In this document: positions 1-5,650 of the stretch, piece after piece
How the letters are laid out: each line of letters opens with the position of its first letter
How positions within the stretch are numbered: position 1 is the first letter of the stretch
Origin: Halovulum sp039180525
GTDB taxonomy: Bacteria; Pseudomonadota; Alphaproteobacteria; Rhodobacterales; Rhodobacteraceae
Assembly (NCBI GenBank): GCA_039180525.1
Contig: JBCDDF010000073.1
Coordinates: 1 to 11,686, forward strand
Direction: 5' to 3'
DNA length: 11,686 bases
Translations under genes and position numbers: made by a program
Notes under the pieces: model-generated
The model's input: only the letters and a program-made list of their open reading frames with translations
Databases searched by the model: none
What the model was told of the DNA's origin: nothing

Positions 1-1121
1 TAGGTCCCGGGCGAGGCGACGTAATCCGCGTCCGACCCCAGCACCTGCCGGATCCCGCCGGCCAGCGCCGCCGCCACCGGCGCCGCGCGGTCGGTCATGT
101 TGGGCTCCACACTGTGCATGTCGCGGATGTCATAGCGCATCCGGGGGCGGTCGGCGCGCACCCGCTCCATCAGATCGCGAAACTCGCCGCGCACGCCGTC
201 CAGCGTTTCCTCGATCAGAAACCGGCGGTCGATCACCATGCGGCAGCTGTCGGGCACCACCGGCGCCGGAAAGCCGGTGGCGCCGGGCGGCATCTCTGCC
301 TGGCCGCCATGGATCGAGTTGATGTTCAGCGTCGAGGCGCGCGCCGCGGCCGGCACCACGGGCATTTCCGTGTGCCGCGCGGCCAGCGCCGGTTTCAGGT
401 GTGTGTCGATCTGTGCCAGCACCGCGCCCATATGCGCGACCGCGCAATCGCCCAGAAACGGCATCGCACCGTGCGCGATATGGCCGAAGGTCTCCACCTC
501 TGCCCACCACACGCCGCGATGGCCGAGGCAGATCCGGTCCTTGTTCAGCGGCTCGGGGATGATGACATGATCGACCCGCCCGGGTCGAAAGAAGCCGTGT
601 TCGGCCAGATGCGCCACGCCGCCATAGCCGCCGCTTTCCTCATCCGCCGTGGCAGAGATCTCGATCGCGCCGGGATGGCCGGGCAGGTGGTCGGCAAAGA
701 CCTCCGCGGCCACGATCGCGGCGGCCAGCCCGCCCTTCATGTCGCAGGCGCCGCGGCCATAGACGCGGCCGTCACGGATCAGCCCGTCGAAGGACGGCAC
801 GGTCCAACCATGGCCGACCTCGACCACATCCGTGTGCCCGTTGAAATGCACGCATGGCCCCGGCCCGCCGCCCTCCCGCCGGGCGACCAGGTTCCAGCGC
901 GGGTGCGCGTCGCTGTCGCCCGGCGCACCCTCGGCGCGGATCATCTGGGTGACAAAGCCGCGCGGGGCCAGTCTGGCGGCCAGAAACGCGCAGATATCCC
1001 GATAGAGCGCCCCCGGTGGGTTGAGCGTGGGAATGCGGATCAAGTCTCGGGTCAGTTCGGCAATGGCCGGCGCGCGGGCGGCGATCTCTTCGCGAACCGC
1101 CTGTTCGGGGCTGGCGGGCAT
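1..1121 (-). CDS. M20 family metallopeptidase, ArgE/DapE type (3' end cut by window)
   Basis: Zinc-dependent amidohydrolase of the acetylornithine deacetylase/succinyl-diaminopimelate desuccinylase group, which removes an acyl group from an amino acid in the cytoplasm. The 373 complete codons run off the left edge; the last visible residues, YVASPGT, match a point near the C-terminus of this family, so I estimate roughly 50 residues are missing. Metal ligands are visible in order: HTD with His96 and Asp98, the bridging Asp127 in GRGACDMKGG, and the catalytic Glu pair 161-162 in ATADEESGG. The lid/dimerisation domain follows from about residue 190. The ATG at 1121 is the first in frame and has no clear Shine-Dalgarno. 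It is divergent from yggS with a gap of about 75 bases. The exact substrate cannot be fixed from sequence: many members of this subgroup act on N-acyl amino acids outside arginine or lysine synthesis. Confidence 0.9.
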   Translation of the reverse strand, partial: MPASPEQAVREEIAARAPAIAELTRDLIRIPTLNPPGALYRDICAFLAARLAPRGFVTQMIRAEGAPGDSDAHPRWNLVARREGGGPGPCVHFNGHTDVVEVGHGWTVPSFDGLIRDGRVYGRGACDMKGGLAAAIVAAEVFADHLPGHPGAIEISATADEESGGYGGVAHLAEHGFFRPGRVDHVIIPEPLNKDRICLGHRGVWWAEVETFGHIAHGAMPFLGDCAVAHMGAVLAQIDTHLKPALAARHTEMPVVPAAARASTLNINSIHGGQAEMPPGATGFPAPVVPDSCRMVIDRRFLIEETLDGVRGEFRDLMERVRADRPRMRYDIRDMHSVEPNMTDRAAPVAAALAGGIRQVLGSDADYVASPGT

Positions 1122-1196
1122 GGGGCCATTTCGAACCGGGCGCGCGCGCTTGTCAAACCATTCCCTTCCGCCCGTGGCCGCGATATGCCCGCATCC

Positions 1197-1847
1197 ATGA
1201 GCCTGTCCGACATACAGACCCGCATTGTCCAAGCCGCCGAACAGGCCGGCCGCGACGCCGCCACTGTCACGCTGATCGCGGTGTCGAAGAAACAGCCGCC
1301 GGAACGGGTGCGGCCGGTGCTGGAGGCCGGCCACCGCGTCTTTGGCGAGAACCGGGTGCAGGAGGCCGCCGAGCGATGGGGTGCGTTCGCGCCCGATTAT
1401 GACGGGCTGTCGCTGCATCTGGTCGGCCCGTTGCAGACCAACAAGGCGAAACAGGCGGTGGAAATGTTCGACGTGATTCATTCACTGGACCGCGCGAAGC
1501 TGGCCGACAAGCTGGCCGATGCCGCGCAGGCCGCCGGGCGCTGCCCGGATCTGTTCGTACAGGTGAACACCGGCGAGGAGCCGCAAAAGGCGGGCGTTTT
1601 GCCCGCCGAGGTCGATGGCTTCGTCGCCGCCGCGCGGGCCCGCGATCTGCCCGTGGTCGGGCTGATGTGCCTGCCGCCGGTGGACGACGCGCCGGCGCCG
1701 CATTTCGCGCTGCTGGCGAAGTTCGCGGCGCGCAACGGGCTTTCGGGCCTGTCGATGGGCATGAGCGCCGATTTCGAGGCGGCGATATCGCTGGGCGCGA
1801 CGCATATCCGCGTGGGTTCGGCGATTTTCGGGGCGCGGGCGGGTTAG
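1197..1847 (+). CDS. yggS: YggS/PROSC family PLP homeostasis protein
   Basis: Cytoplasmic pyridoxal-5'-phosphate-binding protein with an alanine-racemase-like TIM barrel and no known catalytic activity; the family controls free PLP and so affects amino-acid metabolism. At 216 residues it is close to the usual 220-235. Visible motifs are IAVSKKQP, with Lys31 as the probable PLP Schiff-base lysine; GENRVQEA; HLVGPLQTNKAKQ; VNTGEEPQKAG; and the phosphate-binding end SMGMSADFEAAI...RVGSAIFG. The frame is open far upstream from 114, but that extension is antisense to the M20 gene and shows no family similarity. Start candidates are ATG 1185 and ATG 1197. I chose 1197 because it gives the common MSL-type N-terminus; neither has a clear Shine-Dalgarno. 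The gene is monocistronic here and converges on the MATE gene with 20 bases between stops. The usual proC or pilus neighbours are absent. Confidence 0.93.
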   Translation: MSLSDIQTRIVQAAEQAGRDAATVTLIAVSKKQPPERVRPVLEAGHRVFGENRVQEAAERWGAFAPDYDGLSLHLVGPLQTNKAKQAVEMFDVIHSLDRAKLADKLADAAQAAGRCPDLFVQVNTGEEPQKAGVLPAEVDGFVAAARARDLPVVGLMCLPPVDDAPAPHFALLAKFAARNGLSGLSMGMSADFEAAISLGATHIRVGSAIFGARAG

Positions 1848-1855
1848 GGTTCTGA

Positions 1856-1878
1856 GCCTAGCCTAGCCTAGCCTAGCC
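1856..1878. repeat. Pentanucleotide tandem repeat (GCCTA)4 plus GCC
   Basis: Four exact GCCTA units and a partial fifth lie between the convergent yggS and MATE stops. The MATE TAG stop (1868-1870) is inside the repeat. Read on the minus strand the repeat gives a TAG every 15 bases in any one frame, and all three frames are closed, so unit gain or loss would change only the last few residues of the transporter. It contains four CTAG tetramers. It is not a hairpin terminator. Confidence 0.9.
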
Positions 1879-3262
1879 GCACCAGCCCCAGCCTCTCTCG
1901 GTGCAGAAAGCGCCAGGTCAGCAGGATGGCGGCCGCCGACAGACCTACGGCCAGCCCGCCCCAGACGCCCGGGCCGCCGAACCCGGCGGTGAAGCCCAAC
2001 AGATAGGCCGCGGGCAGCCCCAGGGCCCAGTATGACAGGATCGCGATGAGCATCGGCCGCCGCGTATCCTTCAGCCCCCGCAGCAGCGAGACCGAGATCA
2101 CCTGCAGCGTGTCGACCAGTTGGAACACCGCCGCGACGGCCAAAAGTCCGGTGCCTGCGGCGACGATGGCGGCGGCCTCGGGGTCGTCGCGGCTGAGAAA
2201 CAGCCAGATCAACGGCCCGGGCGCCAGCCACAGCACCAGCGCGGCGGCGATGGCGATGCCGATGGCCATGCCCAGCACGGTGATGGCGGCGCGCACCAGC
2301 CCCAGCGGGTCGCGCCGCCCGACGGCCCGGCCGACGCGCACGGTGGCGGCGGCGGACAGCCCGTAGGGGATCATGAAGATCGCCGAGATGATCTGCATCG
2401 CGATCCCGTGCGCGGCCAGCGCGATCGTGCCCAGCCACCCCATCATGAAGGCGGAGGCCGAAAACAGGCCGACCTCGGCCAGAAGTGTCGCGCTGACCGG
2501 CAAGCCCAGCCGCGTGATCTCTGCCAGTCCGGGCCAGTCGGGGCGCCAGAACCGGGTGAAGATCTGGTAGCGGCGCAATGCGGGCACCAGCGCCGCATAG
2601 AGGATCAGCGGCACCAGCACGGTCAGATGCGTGCCCAGCGTCGCCCACGCCGCACCGCGGATGCCCAGCGCCGGCGCGCCCCAATTGCCGAAGATCAGCG
2701 CCCAGTTCAGCGCGGCATTGATCGCCACGCCCACAAACATCGCCCACATCACGATATTGGCGCGCTCAAGCGCGGCGAAATAGGCGCGCAGCACGGTGAT
2801 GTAGAGCGCCGGATAAAGCGCCCATTGCGCGATGCGCAGGTACCCCTGCGCCATGTCCGCCAGCGCCGGATCCTGACCGATCAGCCGGAACAGGCTGCCG
2901 GAAAACCACAGCATCGGCATCAGCGCGGTGGCGACCCCGGTCATCAGCCACAGTCCCATGCGGATGGACCGGCGCACCCCGGCCACATCGCCGGCGCCCT
3001 CCGCCGCCGCGGCGATGGGGATGATCGCATGGGCAAAGCCCGACGCGAAGATGAACGCCAGGAAGAACAGCGTCGTGCCCAGCACGCTGGCGGCCAGTGG
3101 CTCCGCCCCGAGCCAGCCCAGCATCACCGTGTCTGTGATCGTTATTGCCTGCTGGGCAAGCTGCGCCGCGATCAGCGGCAGGCCCAGCTTGAGCGTCGCG
3201 CGGATATGTCCGGCCCAGCTTGGGTCGGCCAAAGGTGGCGGGTTTTCGGTAACGGCGGACAT
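1868..3262 (-). CDS. MATE family efflux transporter (NorM-like)
   Basis: Inner-membrane multidrug/toxin antiporter of 464 residues with about 12 hydrophobic segments, the normal size for the family. The two homologous lobes are visible: the first begins LGLPLIAAQLAQQAITITD (about 27-45) with MLGWLG, and the second begins LGLPVSATLLAEVGLFSA (about 252-269) with MMGWLG. Glu263 in the second lobe and Asp384 in QLVDTLQV appear to align with the cation-coupling Glu255 and Asp371 of Vibrio cholerae NorM, which suggests Na+ or H+ coupling. RGLKDTRRPM (395-404) is the conserved C-lobe loop. The ATG at 3262 is preceded by a good GGAAGGGG Shine-Dalgarno. A same-strand hypothetical gene ends 57 bases upstream, so co-transcription is possible. 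Substrate is unknown; MATE proteins export cationic drugs, flavins or metabolites. Confidence 0.95.
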   Translation of the reverse strand: MSAVTENPPPLADPSWAGHIRATLKLGLPLIAAQLAQQAITITDTVMLGWLGAEPLAASVLGTTLFFLAFIFASGFAHAIIPIAAAAEGAGDVAGVRRSIRMGLWLMTGVATALMPMLWFSGSLFRLIGQDPALADMAQGYLRIAQWALYPALYITVLRAYFAALERANIVMWAMFVGVAINAALNWALIFGNWGAPALGIRGAAWATLGTHLTVLVPLILYAALVPALRRYQIFTRFWRPDWPGLAEITRLGLPVSATLLAEVGLFSASAFMMGWLGTIALAAHGIAMQIISAIFMIPYGLSAAATVRVGRAVGRRDPLGLVRAAITVLGMAIGIAIAAALVLWLAPGPLIWLFLSRDDPEAAAIVAAGTGLLAVAAVFQLVDTLQVISVSLLRGLKDTRRPMLIAILSYWALGLPAAYLLGFTAGFGGPGVWGGLAVGLSAAAILLTWRFLHRERLGLVRLG

Positions 3263-3283
3263 CGGAGCGGCCCCTTCCCATCC

Positions 3284-3312
3284 GCTATAGGACGGGCCGG
3301 TCAGCCGCGCAA
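3284..3312 (-). promoter_or_regulatory. Possible promoter for the MATE gene
   Basis: On the minus strand TTGCGC (3312-3307) and TATAGC (3289-3284) are separated by 17 bases, about 20 bases before the MATE start. The -35 box matches consensus at only three positions, so this is weak; read-through from the upstream hypothetical gene is equally possible. Confidence 0.3.
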
Positions 3313-3319
3313 TCGAGGC

Positions 3320-3628
3320 TTAGCCGAAGATGCGCGGCTTCAGCTTCAAAAGCGTCTCGTTGGTTTCCCGGGACAGTCTGCGGATCGTGGCCAGTGCCTC
3401 CTCCGTCGCCATCTCGCCCGCGCTGATGGCATGTTCGATGGCCGACGCCTGCACCACGGCCGCCACCAGTTCCGGATGCGCCGCCGCATGGCCGGGGCCG
3501 AAGGCGGTGTCGACGGCGTGCTTTGCGGCCCGAAGATAGCGTGCGGCACGGGCCTCTGGCGTGTTGGAATCGGGATCGGGATCGGATGCGTCCATGTCGT
3601 CCGGGCTTTTGTTGGCTCTGGCACCCAT
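3320..3628 (-). CDS. Conserved-looking hypothetical protein, 102 aa
   Basis: A small soluble, probably all-helical protein with no signal peptide or membrane segment. After an acidic, proline-rich N-terminus (DPDPDS, encoded by a short GATCGG repeat), the core reads ARYLRAAKHAVDTAFGPG, then HPELVAAVVQASAIEHA, and ends with a compact helix and LKLKPRIFG. This looks like a protein family I associate with Rhodobacteraceae genomes, but I cannot name a function. The open frame extends upstream to 4891, but that part lies opposite the acetyltransferase gene and is a shadow. Starts at ATG 3628 (used here) and ATG 3595 are both possible, with weak ribosome sites; the conserved core begins after both. 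It lies 57 bases upstream of the MATE gene on the same strand and is divergent from the acetyltransferase gene. Confidence 0.7.
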   Translation of the reverse strand: MGARANKSPDDMDASDPDPDSNTPEARAARYLRAAKHAVDTAFGPGHAAAHPELVAAVVQASAIEHAISAGEMATEEALATIRRLSRETNETLLKLKPRIFG

Positions 3629-3683
3629 ACCTAGCCGCGTTGCCGCGGAAGTCCCGTCGAGGTTCGCACAACGCGGGTCGTAG

Positions 3684-3702
3684 GATGGGTGTTTCACCCA
3701 TC
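3684..3702. repeat. Perfect palindrome, 8-bp arms, TTT loop
   Basis: GATGGGTG-TTT-CACCCATC forms a perfect stem with a three-base loop in the gap between the divergent hypothetical and acetyltransferase genes. It lies upstream of both, so it is not a conventional terminator for either. It is followed by TTTG on the plus strand, not by a long T run. The flanks (TAGGATGGG... and ...CATCTTTGCC) resemble dispersed palindromic repeats seen in proteobacterial genomes; this is an impression, not a search result. Confidence 0.6.
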
Positions 3703-3787
3703 TTTGCCCGACCGCGGTGGCGATGTGATCGGGGGCGTCCGCGACCAAGCCGGTTTCACCGGTCGGAAATTCCCCTATGGTCGCCAT

Positions 3788-4591
3788 GTGAAGCAGCGCC
3801 CGCATACGATCATCGGCCTGTCGGACGATCTGGCGGTGCTGGGCGTGCGCCCGGGCGATGGGCTGTTCGTCCACGCCTCCATGCGGGCCATCGGCGGTGT
3901 CGTCGGCGGCCCCCGGATGGTGGTGCAGGGATTGCTCGACGCGGTGGGGCCGGGGGGTCTGGTCGGCATGCCCGGCTTTTCGAACGATGCCTATTTTCCA
4001 GCCGGGCTCGACCGCGCAACGCTGCCCGCGGACCGGGTAGTTCAGATCGAGGCGGCGGTGCCGGGCTTTGACCCGCTGCGGTCGCCGACCGCCGGCATGG
4101 GGATCATCGCAGAAACGTTGCGCACCTGGCCGGGGACGCGGCGCAGCGCGCATCCCGCGGTGTCGGTCTGCCTGAACGGGGCCAACGCGCAGGACTATGC
4201 CGCGCGGCATAGCCTGGATTGGGCGACCGGCCCCGACAGCCCGCTTGGTCGGCTGTGCGACCGCCCGTCGATGAAGATGCTGCTGGTCGGCGTGGGGTGG
4301 AACCGGTGCAGCGCGCTGCATACTGCCGAGACGCTGGCCGCGACACGCCGCACGAAGATCCGGCGGATGAAGCTTTCGGGACCAACGGACTGCTGGGTCG
4401 AAAGCCCCGACGTCGCGGACGATCTCAACCGGCTGTTTCCCCAGGTGGGGGGCGCGTTCGAGCGTACCGGCGCCGTCCGCATCGGGCGTCTTGGCGATGC
4501 CGAATGCAAGATCTGCGACTACCGGGACCTGGTTTTCTTCGCGCGCGACCGGATCGACGCCGCCAATCTGGAAAGCGGCGATCGAAGCTGA
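3788..4591 (+). CDS. AAC(3) family N-acetyltransferase
   Basis: Member of the antibiotic acetyltransferase AAC(3)/YokD family, cytoplasmic acetyl-CoA-dependent enzymes; known members acetylate the 3-amino group of aminoglycosides, but many chromosomal ones have no proven role. From GTG 3788 it has 267 residues, normal for the family. Visible landmarks are LGVRPGDGLFVHASMRAIGGVVGG near residues 18-41 (acetyl-CoA side), RSAHPAVSV (119-127), SLDWATGPDSPLGRL (142-156), LLVGVGWNRCSALHTAET (165-182) with the family histidine His178, and a C-terminal GRLGDAECKICDYRDLV. The frame is open back to GTG 3689 inside the palindrome, but the extra 33 residues look non-homologous and family similarity starts just after 3788. 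The Shine-Dalgarno is weak. The gene stands alone and converges on the GST gene. The cysteine pairs near the C-terminus (Cys240, Cys243) are a small oddity. Confidence 0.87.
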   Translation: MKQRPHTIIGLSDDLAVLGVRPGDGLFVHASMRAIGGVVGGPRMVVQGLLDAVGPGGLVGMPGFSNDAYFPAGLDRATLPADRVVQIEAAVPGFDPLRSPTAGMGIIAETLRTWPGTRRSAHPAVSVCLNGANAQDYAARHSLDWATGPDSPLGRLCDRPSMKMLLVGVGWNRCSALHTAETLAATRRTKIRRMKLSGPTDCWVESPDVADDLNRLFPQVGGAFERTGAVRIGRLGDAECKICDYRDLVFFARDRIDAANLESGDRS

Positions 4592-4668
4592 AGGCTCCCC
4601 CCCGTTTGGGCACCCGGCTTGGGGGTATTGCGCAAAGGGCGACGGACGGGCCGCCGGAGGCGGTATAT

Positions 4669-5277
4669 CTACCCCTGCGGCTGCGTCGCCTGCATGCTGT
4701 CGCGGTCGGCGAACCCCTTTTCCCACTCCGCCAGCGCCGGGCGGGTCGCGCGCCAGTCGCGGGCGGCATGGCGGAAATCCAGATAGCCCAGTGCGCAAGC
4801 CACGGCGATGACGCCGGCGTCGAGCGGACCCTTCAGATGCGCCAGCCAGCGCCCTTCGAGCGCGTTCAGCGCGCGGTCGATCTTGGACCATTGCGCCTCA
4901 AGCCAGGTCGCATCCTGCATGCCCTCGGCCCGCGACCGGCCCTCATAGACCATCAGCACGGCGGCATCCATGATGCCGTCGGCGGTCGCCTCCAGCGTCA
5001 GCGTTTCCCACAAACGCGGCGGTTTGGGGTAGAGCGTGTGATCGGCCAGGTCGTTGACATACTGGCAGATCGCGCGGCTGTCATAGATCGCCGGGCCTTC
5101 GGGCCGTTCCAGGGTCGGGATCTTGCCCAACGGGTTCTGCGACACGGGCATCGTGCCCGCGTCGGTGGGATGACCGGAGACCGGCACGATCTCCACCTTG
5201 TCGATCAGCCCGGTTTCGTGCAGGCAAACCTGCACCTTGCGCACAAAAGGCGACGCCGCCGCGGCGTAGAGCTTCAT
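4669..5277 (-). CDS. Glutathione S-transferase family protein (YibF-like)
   Basis: Soluble GST of 202 residues, typical length. The N-terminal thioredoxin-like domain (about 1-80) shows AAASPFVRKV with Ser9 as the candidate catalytic residue, NPLGKIPTL with the cis-proline Pro54, and YDSRAICQYV, where Asp66-Ser67 bind the glutathione gamma-glutamyl group. The all-helical C-terminal domain ends with ACALGYLDFRH, the conserved hydrophobic core helix; the usual N-capping S/T-x-x-D is changed here to DAGV. It resembles E. coli YibF more than detoxifying GST classes, so its substrate is open. ATG 5277 follows the stop of the 96-residue gene by three bases, and a GGAG lies just before that stop. 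The two genes are almost certainly one operon with coupled translation. Confidence 0.93.
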   Translation of the reverse strand: MKLYAAAASPFVRKVQVCLHETGLIDKVEIVPVSGHPTDAGTMPVSQNPLGKIPTLERPEGPAIYDSRAICQYVNDLADHTLYPKPPRLWETLTLEATADGIMDAAVLMVYEGRSRAEGMQDATWLEAQWSKIDRALNALEGRWLAHLKGPLDAGVIAVACALGYLDFRHAARDWRATRPALAEWEKGFADRDSMQATQPQG

Positions 5278-5280
5278 GGT

Positions 5281-5571
5281 TTACTCCACGCGGCGAAAGC
5301 GGATCCGGCCCAGCGTGGTCAGATCGACCTCCAACCCCGGGCCGCGTCCCAGCCGCACCGTCCGGCGAAAACGCGCGGCGCCATGGGCGTTGGTTTCGGC
5401 CTCCGACCGATCGTGGGACACCGTCACCCCCTCCGGCGTGTCGTCCAGCGCCCGTTCACGCCACACGTGCTTGGGCGCGGCCTGCGCCCGGCGGCCGACA
5501 TAATAGGCGGTCGCGGCGAACGCGCCGATCCTGAGTGCGGTCCAGGCGATGGGGGCGAGCGGCGCGGCCAT
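5281..5571 (-). CDS. Hypothetical protein with N-terminal membrane anchor, 96 aa
   Basis: No recognised family. Residues about 7-25 (IAWTALRIGAFAATAYYVG) form one hydrophobic segment followed by positive residues RRAQ, suggesting a single-pass inner-membrane protein. The rest is charged and ends with a beta-rich stretch (FRRTVRLGRG, LEVDLTTLGRIRFRR). ATG 5571 has a good GGAGA Shine-Dalgarno seven bases upstream. It is the first gene of a two-gene unit with the GST, with its TAA stop three bases before the GST start. A job linked to the GST is likely from context only. Opposite-strand frames here are shadows. Confidence 0.78.
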   Translation of the reverse strand: MAAPLAPIAWTALRIGAFAATAYYVGRRAQAAPKHVWRERALDDTPEGVTVSHDRSEAETNAHGAARFRRTVRLGRGPGLEVDLTTLGRIRFRRVE

Positions 5572-5592
5572 GGGCTGTCTCCGATTATGAAT

Positions 5593-5609
5593 GCCTATGA
5601 AACATAGGC
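5593..5609. repeat. Palindrome with 7-bp arms before the hypothetical-GST operon
   Basis: GCCTATG-AAA-CATAGGC is a perfect 7-bp stem with a three-base loop, 22 bases before the start of the 96-residue gene. It shares the core TGTTTCA, read on the minus strand, with the palindrome at 3684-3702. It could help terminate the upstream iorAB transcript or sit in the leader of the next gene. The bases after it on the minus strand (ATTCATAATCGG) contain CATAAT, a possible -10 box without a good -35. Confidence 0.5.
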
Positions 5610-5612
5610 GCT

Positions 5613-5641
5613 GCCGCCGCCCGCGTCCACGGGGCGGCGGC
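5613..5641 (-). terminator. GC-rich hairpin after the molybdenum hydroxylase operon
   Basis: A perfect 10-bp stem, GCCGCCGCCC with GGGCGGCGGC and a nine-base loop, starts ten bases after the stop of the large subunit gene. The position suits termination or 3'-end protection of the iorAB transcript. There is no T run after it on the minus strand, so it is not a classical intrinsic terminator; the second hairpin at 5593-5609 follows almost directly. Confidence 0.45.
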
Positions 5642-5650
5642 GGATCGGCT

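Noticed and set aside
114..1184. Long plus-strand frame in front of yggS
   Set aside because: It is antisense to the M20 gene, whose zinc-ligand motifs are clear, and its own translation is low-complexity Arg/Ala/His-rich with no family features.
2120..3634. 504-codon plus-strand frame
   Set aside because: Antisense shadow of the MATE and hypothetical genes; the product is rich in Gln, Arg, His and Asp without domain structure, typical of high-GC opposite frames.
4592..4668. Bidirectional terminator between the AAC(3)-like and GST genes
   Set aside because: Runs of C and later G are present, but no clean stem with short loop or T tract could be drawn.
3629..4891. Upstream part of a 523-codon minus-strand frame
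   Set aside because: Lies opposite the AAC(3)-like gene; only the last 102 codons look like a real protein.
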